Shown piece by piece: positions 42,011 to 51,558 of a stretch of DNA of 64,000 nucleotides. The notes below the pieces were generated by a model. That model saw nothing but the letters and a program-made list of their open reading frames with translations, was not told the DNA's origin and ran no database searches. Position 1 is the stretch's first letter. Each line of letters starts with the position of its first letter. The position numbers and the translations under genes were made by a program. The DNA comes from Bradyrhizobium guangxiense. GTDB lineage: Bacteria > Pseudomonadota > Alphaproteobacteria > Rhizobiales > Xanthobacteraceae. Location: positions 2,200,501 through 2,264,500 of the forward strand of contig NZ_CP022219.1 of assembly GCF_004114915.1 (NCBI RefSeq), written 5' to 3'.

Positions 42011-45000
42011 TGCACGTCGTCTTCCGCGAGAGCCGCGGTCTGGAGGAGACCGCGACGCCAAGGGACATCGGCCAGGACCCGGCCGACCTCGTGGTGCTCT
42101 CGTATTCGGATTCCGACCTTGCCGCGTTTGCGGCCGGCTGGCGCCGTGGCCGGGGCAGCCTGCCGTCGCTGCGGCTCGCCAATCTCGCGGAGCTGCGCCA
42201 TCCGCTATCGGTCGACACCTATGTCGAGCGCACGCTGTCGCAGGCGCGCGGCATTCTGGTGCGCTTGATCGGCGGGGAGTCCTACTGGGCGTATGGGCTG
42301 GCGGCCTTGCAGCGGCTCGCCAAGGACCGGGGCATCGCGCTTGCCGTGCTGCCGGCCGACGGTCGCGATGACACGCGGCTCGATAAGTGTTCGACGGTGC
42401 CGGTCTCGACGCTGCGACGGCTCAAGGTGCTCTGCGACTCCGGCGGCCCGGTTGCGGCGCAGGCGGCGATCGCGCAGCTCGCGCTGGCTTCGGGCCTGTA
42501 CGCAGGGCCCGTCATCGGCGAGATGAGCGTGCCTGAGATGGGCTTTTACGATCCCGCGGGCGGCGTCATCGCCGGGCCGGCGAACGGCGAGGGCAGGCCG
42601 CGCGCGCTGGTGACGTTCTATCGCTCCTATCTCACCGCCGCCGACACCGGCCCGGTCGACGCTCTGATCGCCGCACTGCGCGAACAGGGCTTTGACGCCT
42701 ACGGCGCGTTCGTCACCTCGCTGAAGGCCGCGGGCGTCGCCGATTGGCTGCGCGCGCATCTTGCGCAACATCCTCCGGCCGCGATCGTCAATGCGACGGC
42801 GTTCTCGGCTCTGGGCGACGACGGCACGACGCCGTTCGATGCTGCGTCTTGCCCGGTGTTTCAGATCGCGCTCTCCACGGCGCGGCGCGAGGACTGGGCT
42901 ACCTCGCTACGCGGCCTGTCGCCCGGCGATCTCGCGATGCATGTGGTGCTGCCCGAGGTCGATGGTCGTTTGTTCACCGGCGTAGTGAGCTTCAAATCGG
43001 CCGCGATGCGTGATCCGGATTTGCAGTTTTCGCATCTGGCCCACGGGCCCGACGAGGAGCGCGTGAAGGCTGTTGCTGCGCGCGTCCTGGCCTGGCGGCG
43101 CCTCGCAGAGAAGCCGTCCGGCGAGAAGCGGCTGGGCATCGTGCTCTCGAACTATCCGGGGCGTCCGCACCAGATCGCGCACGCGGTCGGACTCGATGCA
43201 CTGGCTTCGGTCGAATCCTTAGTATCCGATCTCGCTAAAGCCGGCTTCAATGTCGCGCCGGTCCATGCGCTCGGCGAGACGCTGCTCAAGCAGAATCTGA
43301 CCTGGAGCATTGCCGATTACCGCGTGGCGCTCTCGCGCCTGCCGCAATCCCTGCAGGATGACCTCGCGCAAGCCTGGGGCGCGCCGGAGAGCGATCCGGC
43401 TTGCCGCGACGACGCGTTTCATTTCGCGGCCATCGTTTGTGGCCGGTCGGTCATCGCGGTTCAGCCCGAGCGCGGCGATGCGACCGCGCGCGATGTTGAC
43501 TACCACGATCTCGCCCGCACGCCGCGCCATGCCTATGTCGCGTTCTATCTCTGGCTCCGGCAGCAGCGTTATGACGCCATCGTGCATATGGGTGCGCATG
43601 GCACGCTGGAATGGCTGCCTGGAAAGTCCGTGGCGCTGTCGTCTGTGTGCTGGCCGGAAGCCCTGATCGGCGATCTCCCCGTCGTCTATCCCTTCATCGT
43701 CAACGATCCCGGCGAGGCCGCGCAGGCGAAACGGCGCATCGGCGCCGTTACGATCGGCCATCTTCCACCGCCACTCGCGCAATCCGCGGTGCCGGAGGGG
43801 CTACGTCGGCTCGAACGCCTGCTCGACGAATATTCGACCGCCGATGGTCTCGATCCCGCACGCCGCCAGCGGCTGATTGCCGCGATCCGCGACGAGGCGC
43901 GCGCGGCAGGTCTCGAAGACGATCTCGGCCTCGACGCATCGGCGGCGCCGGCCGAGGCGATTCCGCGTATCGACCGCTTCGTTTGCGACCTCAAGGAAAG
44001 CCAGTTCGGCGACGGCCTGCACGTGTTCGGTCGCGGCGCCTGTGGCGAGGCGGAGCGCGATGCGTTGCGTGCCGCGCTCGCCGGCAAGCGCGTCGCGCCG
44101 GGGCCGTCGGGCTCGCCCTATCGCGGCCGCACCGACGTGTTGCCGACCGGGCGCAATCTCTTCGCGGTCGACCCGCGCGCGGTGCCGACGCCATCGGCGC
44201 ATGCGCAGGGGATAAGACTCGCAGAGGAACTGCTGCGCCGCCATTTGCAGGATCACGGCGACTGGCCGAAGGGCCTCGTCGTCGACCTCTGGGGCTCGGC
44301 GACGATGCGCACGGCCGGCGAGGAGTTCGCGATGGCGCTGCATCTGGCTGGCCTCGCGCCGCGCTGGGATCACGCGTCCGGCCGCGTCACCGGCTATGAC
44401 ATCATCGCGCCGGCCGAGCTCGGCCGGCCCCGCATCGATGTCACGCTGCGGGTGTCGGGCCTGTTCCGCGACGTCTTCGCAGGCCTTGCGCAATTGTTCG
44501 AGGCCGCCTCCGAGGCACTTTCGACGCGCGAAGACGAGGGCGAGGAGAATCCATACCGCCACCGCGCCTCGCGCGTGTTCGCGCCGCGGCCCGGACAATA
44601 CGGCGTCGGCCTGTCGGCAATCTCCGATGCCTTCACGCCGGAGACGCGTGAGGCCGCCGGCGAAGCCTGGTTGTCGGCCTCGTCCTGGGCGTTCTCGGCT
44701 GCCGGCGAGATACAAAACGATCGCGCCGGCATCGAGCAGCGTCTTGCTGCGGCGGATGCCTTTGTCCATGCCCAGGACTTGCCCGAAACCGATCTGCTGC
44801 TCGCCGCCGATTATGCCGCGCATGAAGCTGGCGTTGCGGCGGCCGCGGCGCATCTCGGCGCGACGGGACCATCGCTCTATCATCTCGACACGACGCGCCC
44901 CGAGCAGCCGCGCGCGCGAACTCTAACCGAGGAAATCTCGCGCGTTGTCCGCGCACGCGCGACCAACCCGGCCTGGATCGCCGGCATGATGCGGCACGGT

Positions 45001-45258
45001 TTTCGCGGGGCGGCCGAGATCACCGCGACGCTGGAGCACATGGCAGCCTTCGCACACCTCGCCGGCGCCGTGCCGCCGCATCTGTTCGATCTCTACTACG
45101 AGGCGACGCTCGGCAATGACGACGTCCGCGCCTTCATGGCGCGTGAGAATCCGTCGGCGCTCGCCGCGATGGAAACCTGCTTTGCGCGCCTGCATGATGC
45201 CGCGCTTTGGCAAACGCGCCGCAATTCGATCGCGGCGGCGCTGCGGGAGGCCTCATGA
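42010..45258 (+). CDS. cobN: Cobaltochelatase subunit CobN
   Basis: CobN is the large subunit of the ATP-dependent aerobic cobaltochelatase that inserts Co(II) into hydrogenobyrinic acid a,c-diamide. At 1082 aa it is shorter than the 1,250-aa type seen in some species. The core motifs remain, including IVHMGAHGTLEWLPGKSVAL with the conserved histidines and PYRGRTDVLPTGRNLFAVDP. The partner subunits CobS and CobT (P. denitrificans naming) are not in this window. The gene is coupled to cobW (1-bp overlap) and to cobG (ATGA). Confidence 0.95.
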   Translation: MHVVFRESRGLEETATPRDIGQDPADLVVLSYSDSDLAAFAAGWRRGRGSLPSLRLANLAELRHPLSVDTYVERTLSQARGILVRLIGGESYWAYGLAALQRLAKDRGIALAVLPADGRDDTRLDKCSTVPVSTLRRLKVLCDSGGPVAAQAAIAQLALASGLYAGPVIGEMSVPEMGFYDPAGGVIAGPANGEGRPRALVTFYRSYLTAADTGPVDALIAALREQGFDAYGAFVTSLKAAGVADWLRAHLAQHPPAAIVNATAFSALGDDGTTPFDAASCPVFQIALSTARREDWATSLRGLSPGDLAMHVVLPEVDGRLFTGVVSFKSAAMRDPDLQFSHLAHGPDEERVKAVAARVLAWRRLAEKPSGEKRLGIVLSNYPGRPHQIAHAVGLDALASVESLVSDLAKAGFNVAPVHALGETLLKQNLTWSIADYRVALSRLPQSLQDDLAQAWGAPESDPACRDDAFHFAAIVCGRSVIAVQPERGDATARDVDYHDLARTPRHAYVAFYLWLRQQRYDAIVHMGAHGTLEWLPGKSVALSSVCWPEALIGDLPVVYPFIVNDPGEAAQAKRRIGAVTIGHLPPPLAQSAVPEGLRRLERLLDEYSTADGLDPARRQRLIAAIRDEARAAGLEDDLGLDASAAPAEAIPRIDRFVCDLKESQFGDGLHVFGRGACGEAERDALRAALAGKRVAPGPSGSPYRGRTDVLPTGRNLFAVDPRAVPTPSAHAQGIRLAEELLRRHLQDHGDWPKGLVVDLWGSATMRTAGEEFAMALHLAGLAPRWDHASGRVTGYDIIAPAELGRPRIDVTLRVSGLFRDVFAGLAQLFEAASEALSTREDEGEENPYRHRASRVFAPRPGQYGVGLSAISDAFTPETREAAGEAWLSASSWAFSAAGEIQNDRAGIEQRLAAADAFVHAQDLPETDLLLAADYAAHEAGVAAAAAHLGATGPSLYHLDTTRPEQPRARTLTEEISRVVRARATNPAWIAGMMRHGFRGAAEITATLEHMAAFAHLAGAVPPHLFDLYYEATLGNDDVRAFMARENPSALAAMETCFARLHDAALWQTRRNSIAAALREAS

Positions 45259-46418
45259 ACGCGGCCACGGTCAAGGGCTGGTGTCCCGGCGCGCTGCGCC
45301 CGATGCTGTCGGGCGACGGGCTCGTGGTGCGCGTGCGTCCGTTCGGCGGGCGGCTTGAAGCCGCACAAATCGCCGGGCTTGCCGAGCTCGCCGGACGACA
45401 CGGCAATGGTCTGATCGATGTGACGAGCCGCGCCAATCTCCAGATCCGGGGTGTCAGCGAGCAAGGCCATCGGCCGCTGCTCGAGGGCCTTGCGCAGCTG
45501 ACGCTGCTCGACCCCGACGCCGATATCGAAGCCCGGCGCAATATTCTGGTGATGCCGTTCTGGAACGGCGGCGACGAAACACAGTCGCTCGCCGCCGAGC
45601 TGGAGGAGGCGCTTGCCGATAGCGGCCTCGCGCTTCCCACCAAGTTCGGCTTCGCCATCGACGATGGACGATCGCGGGTGCTGGCGGGGGATTCCGCCGA
45701 CATTCGTATCGAGCGCGACCGCGAGGGCCGTCTCCTGGTGCGGGCCGACGGTGCACGGCTCGGCCGCTCCGTCGCGCGCGGCGAGGCCGTGAGCACGGTG
45801 CTGGCGCTCGCGAGCTGGTTCCTGGTCTCCGGCGGCGCGCGAAGCGGGCGCGGGCGGATGGCCGCCCACATCGCCTCCGGCGCGGCATTGCCTGCATCGC
45901 TGCGTGGCGAGACCGAGCCGGCGCCGGTGATGGCCGCCTCGCGGCCCGGGCACTACCCGCAAGGCGCGATGGTCGGCGTCGCGTTCGGGCAGTTGCTGCA
46001 CACGACGCTCGGCCAATTCGCCGGTTGCGGCCACGCGCTACGGATGACGCCGTGGCGGATGGTGCTGAGCGAGGGCAAGCGGGAGATGCCGAGCGGAGCC
46101 GGTCTCATCACCGAGCCGTTCGATCCCGCGCTGCGCGTCATCGCCTGCAGCGGCGCGCCGCGCTGCCGCGATGCCCATGCCGATACCCGCGCACTGGCCG
46201 CGGCGCTCGCGCCGCGCATCGCCGCCGACGCGCGGCTCCACGTCTCCGGCTGCGGCAAAGGGTGCGCCCATTCCGGCGCGACCGACGTCACGCTGGTTGC
46301 GACGCGCGCCGGCTTCGATCTCGTCCGCGACGGCTCGACGCGCGACGAGCCGGTCCTGCGCGGACTCAACGGCGCCGACATCGTCAGCGATCCCTCGATC
46401 CTGGTCGGAGGGAACTGA
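45255..46418 (+). CDS. cobG: Precorrin-3B synthase (CobG)
   Basis: CobG is the oxygen-dependent iron-sulfur monooxygenase that converts precorrin-3A to precorrin-3B, the hallmark of the aerobic pathway. The 387-aa protein shares the sulfite/nitrite reductase fold. Its cluster motif shows cysteines in CSGAPRCRDAH and then CGKGCAHSG, a C-x5-C plus C-x3-C pattern. The start ATG 45255 has GGGAGG 4 nt upstream and overlaps the cobN stop. Its stop shares a base with the cobH start. Confidence 0.93.
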   Translation: MNAATVKGWCPGALRPMLSGDGLVVRVRPFGGRLEAAQIAGLAELAGRHGNGLIDVTSRANLQIRGVSEQGHRPLLEGLAQLTLLDPDADIEARRNILVMPFWNGGDETQSLAAELEEALADSGLALPTKFGFAIDDGRSRVLAGDSADIRIERDREGRLLVRADGARLGRSVARGEAVSTVLALASWFLVSGGARSGRGRMAAHIASGAALPASLRGETEPAPVMAASRPGHYPQGAMVGVAFGQLLHTTLGQFAGCGHALRMTPWRMVLSEGKREMPSGAGLITEPFDPALRVIACSGAPRCRDAHADTRALAAALAPRIAADARLHVSGCGKGCAHSGATDVTLVATRAGFDLVRDGSTRDEPVLRGLNGADIVSDPSILVGGN

Positions 46419-47047
46419 TGCCGCACGCTTACGAGACCGATGGCGCGGCCATCTACCGCCAATCCTTCGCCACCATCCGGGCCGAGGCCGATCTTGCGCG
46501 CTTTTCGCCTGATGAGGAGCAAGTCGTGGTGCGGATGATCCACGCGGCCGGCATGATCGGCCTGGAGGCGCACATCCACTTCACGCCTGACATGGCGACC
46601 GCCGCGCGCGCCGCTCTGCAGAGAGGCGCGCCGATCCTGTGCGATGCGCGCATGGTTTCGGAGGGCATCACGCGCGCAAGGCTTCCCGCATCCAATGCCG
46701 TCATCTGCACGCTCTCCGACGAGACCGTGCCCGCACTCGCGCAATCCATGCACAACACCCGGTCGGCCGCGGCACTCGAGCTGTGGCGGCCGCATCTGGG
46801 CGGCGCGATCGTCGCGATCGGCAACGCGCCGACCGCGCTGTTTCATCTGCTCAACATGCTGGAGAACCCAGACTGTCCGCGTCCGGCGGCGATCATCGGC
46901 TGTCCCGTCGGCTTCGTCGGCGCAGCCGAGTCCAAGGCCGCGCTGATGGCCGATCCGCCGGCGCCGGCGCTGACTGTCGAGGGCCGCCTTGGCGGATCGG
47001 CGATCACCGTTGCCGCGGTGAATGCACTGGCGAGCCGGAGCGAATAG
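46418..47047 (+). CDS. cobH: Precorrin-8X methylmutase (CobH)
   Basis: CobH moves the C11 methyl to C12, turning precorrin-8X into hydrogenobyrinic acid. The 209-aa product carries a histidine at position 42 in VRMIHAAGMIG, which fits the catalytic histidine of characterised CobH. The GITRARLPASNAVICTLSDE and IGCPVGFVGAAESK segments are family-typical. It is coupled to cobG by a one-base overlap and precedes cobI by 2 bp. Confidence 0.94.
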   Translation: MPHAYETDGAAIYRQSFATIRAEADLARFSPDEEQVVVRMIHAAGMIGLEAHIHFTPDMATAARAALQRGAPILCDARMVSEGITRARLPASNAVICTLSDETVPALAQSMHNTRSAAALELWRPHLGGAIVAIGNAPTALFHLLNMLENPDCPRPAAIIGCPVGFVGAAESKAALMADPPAPALTVEGRLGGSAITVAAVNALASRSE

Positions 47048-47049
47048 CG

Positions 47050-47781
47050 ATGGGACGCATCATCTGTTGTGGTCTCGGCCCCGGCAACCCTGACATGATG
47101 AGCGTGCGCGCCGATCGGACCGTGCGTGCCGCACAACACGTCGCCTATTTCCGCAAGAAGGGCCGGCCGGGCCAGGCGCGGCGCATCGTCGAGGGCATGC
47201 TGGCAGCCGGCGTCGCCGAATATCCGATGGAATATCCGGTCACGACGGAGATCGCATTCGACAGTCCCGAATACGTCCAGTTGCTCGCCGGCTTCTACGA
47301 CGAATGGGCCGAGCGTCTGGTGCGGCTGTCGCGCGCGGTCGACGTCGTCGTGCTCTGCGAGGGCGACCCTTATTTCTACGGCTCCTTCATGCATCTGCAC
47401 ACGCGCCTGCAGGGACGTGTCGAGATCGAGGTGATCGCGGGCATTCCCGGCATGGTCGGTTGCTGGAACGGCGTCGGCCAACCGATCGCGCTCGGCGACG
47501 ACGTGACGACGGTGCTGATGGGGACGCTTGCCGAAGACGAGCTCGAACGGCGCATGCGCGATTCCGATGCGCTCGTCATCATGAAGACCGGCCGCAACCT
47601 CGCAAAGGTACGCCGTGCGCTCGATTCCGCTGGCCGGCTCGACGATGCCTGGCTGGTCGAGCGCGGCACCATGCCGGGAGAGCGCGTCGTGCGGCTCGCC
47701 GAGATCGACGGCGCCGACTGTCCCTATTTCGCGATCGTGCTGGTGCACGGCAACGGCCGGCATCTGGACGCCGCCGAATGA
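47050..47781 (+). CDS. cobI: Precorrin-2 C20-methyltransferase (CobI)
   Basis: This 243-aa SAM-dependent tetrapyrrole methyltransferase methylates precorrin-2 at C20 to give precorrin-3A. The N-terminus ICCGLGPGNPDMMSVRA, the middle VVVLCEGDPYFYGSFM, and AGIPGMVGCWNGVGQPIALGDD (quoted in parts) are family motifs. ATG 47050 is 2 bp after cobH. It overlaps cobJ by 4 bp. Confidence 0.94.
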   Translation: MGRIICCGLGPGNPDMMSVRADRTVRAAQHVAYFRKKGRPGQARRIVEGMLAAGVAEYPMEYPVTTEIAFDSPEYVQLLAGFYDEWAERLVRLSRAVDVVVLCEGDPYFYGSFMHLHTRLQGRVEIEVIAGIPGMVGCWNGVGQPIALGDDVTTVLMGTLAEDELERRMRDSDALVIMKTGRNLAKVRRALDSAGRLDDAWLVERGTMPGERVVRLAEIDGADCPYFAIVLVHGNGRHLDAAE

Positions 47782-48512
47782 CGGGCACCTTGACCATCGC
47801 GGGTCTCGGGCCCGGCAGCGATGCGCTGGTGACGCCGGAGGTCACCGCTGCCTTGGCCGCGGCGACCGATATTCTGGGCTATGTGCCCTATGTTTCGCGC
47901 GTGCCGCCGCGACCGGGCCTCACCCTGCATCCCTCCGATAATCGCGAGGAGCTGCATCGCGCCAACGAAGCCCTGCGGCTTGCATCCGAAGGCGGGCAGG
48001 TCGTCGTCGTGTCCTCCGGCGATCCCGGCGTCTTCGCGATGGCCTCCGCGGTGTTCGAGGCACTCGAACAGGCGCCGCAATGGCAGGACCTGCCGATCCG
48101 CGTGCTGCCCGGCATCACAGCGATGCTGGCGGCGGCCGCGCGTGCCGGCGCGCCGCTCGGTCATGATTTCTGCGCGATCAACCTCTCGGACAATCTCAAG
48201 CCATGGGCCGTCATCGAGAAGCGGCTGCGGCTCGCCGCAGAGGCCGATTTTTCGATTGCGATGTACAATCCGCGCTCGGCAAGCCGGCCGGAAGGATTTG
48301 GCCGCGCGCTCGCGGTGCTGAAGGAGGCCGGCTGCGGCGAGCGCCTGGTCATCTTTGCGCGCGCGATCAGCACGGCTGACGAGAAGATCACGACAGTGAC
48401 GCTGGATGAAGCGACACCCGAGATGGCCGACATGCGCACGCTGGTGATCGTCGGCAATTCGCGGACACGCCGCGTCGGCCACTGGGTCTATGCGCCGAGG
48501 CGGGTCCGATGA
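47778..48512 (+). CDS. cobJ: Precorrin-3B C17-methyltransferase (CobJ)
   Basis: This 244-aa methyltransferase adds the C17 methyl and contracts the ring to give precorrin-4. Motifs visible are IAGLGPGSDALVTPEV, LASEGGQVVVVSSGDPGVFAMA and FCAINLSDNLKPWAVIEKRL. It overlaps cobI by 4 bp. Its last 25 bp overlap the end of cobK on the other strand, so the riboswitch-1 operon probably ends here. Confidence 0.94.
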   Translation: MTGTLTIAGLGPGSDALVTPEVTAALAAATDILGYVPYVSRVPPRPGLTLHPSDNREELHRANEALRLASEGGQVVVVSSGDPGVFAMASAVFEALEQAPQWQDLPIRVLPGITAMLAAAARAGAPLGHDFCAINLSDNLKPWAVIEKRLRLAAEADFSIAMYNPRSASRPEGFGRALAVLKEAGCGERLVIFARAISTADEKITTVTLDEATPEMADMRTLVIVGNSRTRRVGHWVYAPRRVR

Positions 48513-49234
48513 CCGAGCCACTGCACCACTTCAGCGACGCTCTCGACCCGCAACCTTTCGGGCAGCTGCGGCCGCGAGATCATGACCACGGGAAGGCCGA
48601 GCCTGCGGGCCGCGTCGACCTTCGCACGTGCGCCATCGCCGCCGGAATTGCGGGCGACGATCCAGGAGATGCCGCGTGTGCGCATCATCTCGAGCTCGCC
48701 ATGAAGCGTGAACGGTCCGCGCGACACGATCACATCCGCTGGAAAGGGCAGGGGCGCTTCGGGCGGATCGACGAAGCGCAGCGTGTAGGAATGTTGCGGC
48801 TTCGTCGCAAACGGGGCGATATGCTGGCGGCCGATGGCGAGGAACACGTTTGCCGGGGCGTCAGGCAGCGCGGCGACGGCAGTGTTGATATTCGCCATCT
48901 CGATCCAGTTGTCGCCGGACACCCTGGTCCAGGGCGCGCGCTCCAGCGCGATCAACGGCGTGCCCGTCTCGGTGCAAGCCGCAACGGCGTTGCGGCTCAT
49001 CTCGGCGGCGAAGGGATGCGTCGCGTCGATCACATGCGTGATGCCTTCGCGGCGGATGCAGTCGGCCAGCCCGCTCACGCCACCAAACCCGCCGATGCGG
49101 GTCGGCAGCGGCTGATCGGCCGGCGCGCGGGTGCGGCCGCCATAGGAATAGACGGCGTCGATGCCGGCGCGCGCGATCTCCGCGGCGAGCAAGCTCGCAT
49201 CGGCCGTTCCGCCCAGTATGAGGGCGCGAATCAT
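48488..49234 (-). CDS. cobK: Precorrin-6A reductase (CobK)
   Basis: CobK reduces precorrin-6A to precorrin-6B with NADPH. The 248-aa product begins MIRALILGGTADASLLAAEI and has SYGGRTRAP and the THVIDATHPFAAEMSRNA motif of the family. It is the only gene in the central block on the minus strand. Its start codon overlaps the start codon of cobL within the tetramer CATG (49232-49235). Its ribosome binding site AGGGAT lies inside cobL. It also overlaps cobJ by 25 bp at the 3' end. Confidence 0.93.
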   Translation of the reverse strand: MIRALILGGTADASLLAAEIARAGIDAVYSYGGRTRAPADQPLPTRIGGFGGVSGLADCIRREGITHVIDATHPFAAEMSRNAVAACTETGTPLIALERAPWTRVSGDNWIEMANINTAVAALPDAPANVFLAIGRQHIAPFATKPQHSYTLRFVDPPEAPLPFPADVIVSRGPFTLHGELEMMRTRGISWIVARNSGGDGARAKVDAARRLGLPVVMISRPQLPERLRVESVAEVVQWLGHRTRLGA

Positions 49235-50414
49235 GTCTGATCCCTGGCTGACCATCATCGGTATCGGCGAAGATGGCCTTGCCGGGCTGTCGGAGGCAAG
49301 CCGAAAGGCGCTTGGCAAGGCCGAAACGGTGTTCGGCGGCGAGCGCCATCTTGCGCTTGCCGACGTTGGAAGCCGCGGCCGTGCGTGGCCGGTACCTTTC
49401 GATGCGAACGTCGTGCTGAGCTGCCGCGACCGACCGACGGTGGTGCTCGCCTCCGGCGATCCGTTCTGGCATGGCGCCGGCGCGAGTCTTGCGGAGAAGC
49501 TTCGAGCCGGCGAGTGGATCGCGCATTCTGGGCCGTCGACCTTCTCGCTCGCCGCCGCGCGCTTGGGCTGGCGGCTCGAAACCACCATCTGCCTCGGGCT
49601 TCACGCCGCACCGTTCGAGCGTCTCGTCCCGCATCTGGCGCAGGGAGCGCGCATCATCTGTCTCGTGCGCGACGGGAAAGCGGCTGGCGATCTCGCAGGA
49701 TGGTTGAGCGGGCGCGGCTGGGGCGCGTCGACCTTCTGGACGCTCGCCGCCCTCGGTGGCCCGCGCGAAAGCATTAGGGAGTGGCGCGCCGATCGTTTTG
49801 CCGGCGATACCGCTGAAAACCTGGTCGCCGTCGCCGTCGAGGCGAAGGGCGGACAGGGTATCCCCCGCAGCTCGGGCCTGCCGGACGACCTCTTCGTCCA
49901 CGACGGCCAGATCACCAAGCGGCCGGTTCGCGCACTGGCGCTCTCGGCGCTGGCGCCGCGTCCGGGAGAGCGGCTGTGGGACATCGGGGCTGGATCGGGA
50001 TCGATCTCCGTGGAGTGGGCGCTGTGCGGCGGGACGGCGACCGCAATCGAGGCTCGCGAGGATCGCGTCGCGAACATCCGCAAGAATGTAGCGGCGTTCG
50101 GCCTGGCGCATCGAATCAGCGTCATCGGAGGCACAGCGCCTGAAGCGTTGGCCGCGCTGGACCCGCCGGATGCCGTCTTCATCGGCGGCGGCCTCGATCG
50201 CGCGACGTTCGATGCGATCTGGTCGCGGCTCTCGCCCGGGACGCGGCTCGTGGGGCATGCCGTGACGCTGGAGACGGAAGCGCTGCTCGGCGAATTGCAC
50301 CAGCACCACGGCGGCGAGCTGATGCGGGTGGAGATCGCGCACGCCGCCCCGCTCGGCCGCTACCGGTCGTGGGAGGTAGCACGCCCGGTGGTGCAGTGGA
50401 GTGTGGTGCGATGA
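49233..50414 (+). CDS. cobL: Precorrin-6Y C5,15-methyltransferase (decarboxylating) CobL
   Basis: This 393-aa fused enzyme methylates C5 and C15 and decarboxylates the acetate side chain to form precorrin-8X. The N-terminal CbiE-like domain (IIGIGEDGLAGLSEASRKAL, VLASGDPFWHGAGASLA) precedes a C-terminal CbiT-like domain with the SAM motif WDIGAGSGSISVEWAL. ATG 49233 has GAGGG 8 nt upstream, which lies inside cobK. The cobE gene overlaps its stop by 4 bp. Confidence 0.94.
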   Translation: MSDPWLTIIGIGEDGLAGLSEASRKALGKAETVFGGERHLALADVGSRGRAWPVPFDANVVLSCRDRPTVVLASGDPFWHGAGASLAEKLRAGEWIAHSGPSTFSLAAARLGWRLETTICLGLHAAPFERLVPHLAQGARIICLVRDGKAAGDLAGWLSGRGWGASTFWTLAALGGPRESIREWRADRFAGDTAENLVAVAVEAKGGQGIPRSSGLPDDLFVHDGQITKRPVRALALSALAPRPGERLWDIGAGSGSISVEWALCGGTATAIEAREDRVANIRKNVAAFGLAHRISVIGGTAPEALAALDPPDAVFIGGGLDRATFDAIWSRLSPGTRLVGHAVTLETEALLGELHQHHGGELMRVEIAHAAPLGRYRSWEVARPVVQWSVVR

Positions 50415-50779
50415 AGATCGCCGGGCTCGGATTTAGAAAGGACGCCACGCTGGCTTCGCTGCGTGAGGCGTTGCAGGCGGCTGGCGGTCCCGCAGGCCTC
50501 GCGGCGGTAGCGACTGTCAAGGACAAGGCCGATGCGGAAGCGCTGCAGCAACTCGCGCGCGAATGCGGCGTGCCGATCAAGGCCGTTCCGGCCGATGTGC
50601 TCGCGAAGATCGATACGCCGACCCGGTCGAGGCTGGTCGCAGAAAGGTTCGGCATCGGATCGGTTGCGGAAGCCGCAGCGCTCGCGGCCGCGGGCCCTCG
50701 CGCGCGTCTGATTGCGACGCGCGTGGTCTCGCAGGACCGCACCGCGACGGCCGCCATTGCCGAAGGAGACGGCACATGA
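50411..50779 (+). CDS. cobE: CobE / CbiG C-terminal domain protein
   Basis: This 122-aa protein matches the CobE/CbiG C-terminal family, with the N-terminal stretch [19 protein letters not shown] and a [11 protein letters not shown] region. The exact biochemical role in the aerobic pathway is not settled. The ATG at 50411 overlaps cobL (ATGA) and the stop overlaps cobM, so it is coupled on both sides. Confidence 0.85.
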   Translation: MKIAGLGFRKDATLASLREALQAAGGPAGLAAVATVKDKADAEALQQLARECGVPIKAVPADVLAKIDTPTRSRLVAERFGIGSVAEAAALAAAGPRARLIATRVVSQDRTATAAIAEGDGT

Positions 50780-51558
50780 CGGTGCATTTCATCGGCGCCG
50801 GGCCGGGCGCTGCCGATCTGCTGACGCTGCGCGGCCGCGACCTGATCGCGGCCTGTCCTGTCTGCCTCTATGCCGGCTCGCTGGTTCCCGAAGGCGTCTT
50901 AGCGCATTGCCCGCCCGGTGCGCGCATCGTCAACACGGCGCCGCTGTCGCTCGAGGAGATCGTTGCGGAGATCGCCTCTGCACATGCCGAGGGCAAGGAT
51001 GTCGCGCGGCTGCATTCCGGCGACCTCTCGATCTGGTCGGCGATGGGCGAGCAGCTGCGACGCCTGCGTGCGCTCGGCATTCCCTATACTGTCACGCCTG
51101 GCGTTCCCTCATTCTCCGCCGCTGCGGCAGCGCTGGAAGCCGAGCTGACGCTGCCGGGGCTTGCCCAGACGGTGGTTTTGACGCGCACGCCGGGCCGCGC
51201 CAGTGCAATGCCTGAAAGCGAGAAGCTGGCCGCATTCGCGGCGACCGGCGCGGTGCTCGCGATCCACCTCTCGATCCATCTGCTCGACCAGGTGGTCGGC
51301 GAGCTCACGCCGCATTACGGCGCGGATTGCCCTGTCGCCATCGTCTGGCGCGCCAGCTGGCCGGAGCAGCGCATCGTGCGTGCGACGCTGGCAACGCTCG
51401 ATGCCGCCATCGGCACCGAGATGGAGCGCACGGCGCTGATCCTGGTCGGCAAGACGCTTGGCGCCGCGGATTTCGACGAGAGCCGCCTCTATGCTGCCGA
51501 CTACGCCCGCCGCTATCGGCCGGTTGGCTCCGAGCCGCGCTTTCCGGAGGCGTCGTGA
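50776..51558 (+). CDS. cobM: Precorrin-4 C11-methyltransferase (CobM)
   Basis: This 260-aa SAM-dependent methyltransferase converts precorrin-4 to precorrin-5. The motifs [40 protein letters not shown] and [20 protein letters not shown] are intact. It overlaps cobE by 4 bp and its stop overlaps the cobB start region. Confidence 0.94.
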   Translation: MTVHFIGAGPGAADLLTLRGRDLIAACPVCLYAGSLVPEGVLAHCPPGARIVNTAPLSLEEIVAEIASAHAEGKDVARLHSGDLSIWSAMGEQLRRLRALGIPYTVTPGVPSFSAAAAALEAELTLPGLAQTVVLTRTPGRASAMPESEKLAAFAATGAVLAIHLSIHLLDQVVGELTPHYGADCPVAIVWRASWPEQRIVRATLATLDAAIGTEMERTALILVGKTLGAADFDESRLYAADYARRYRPVGSEPRFPEAS

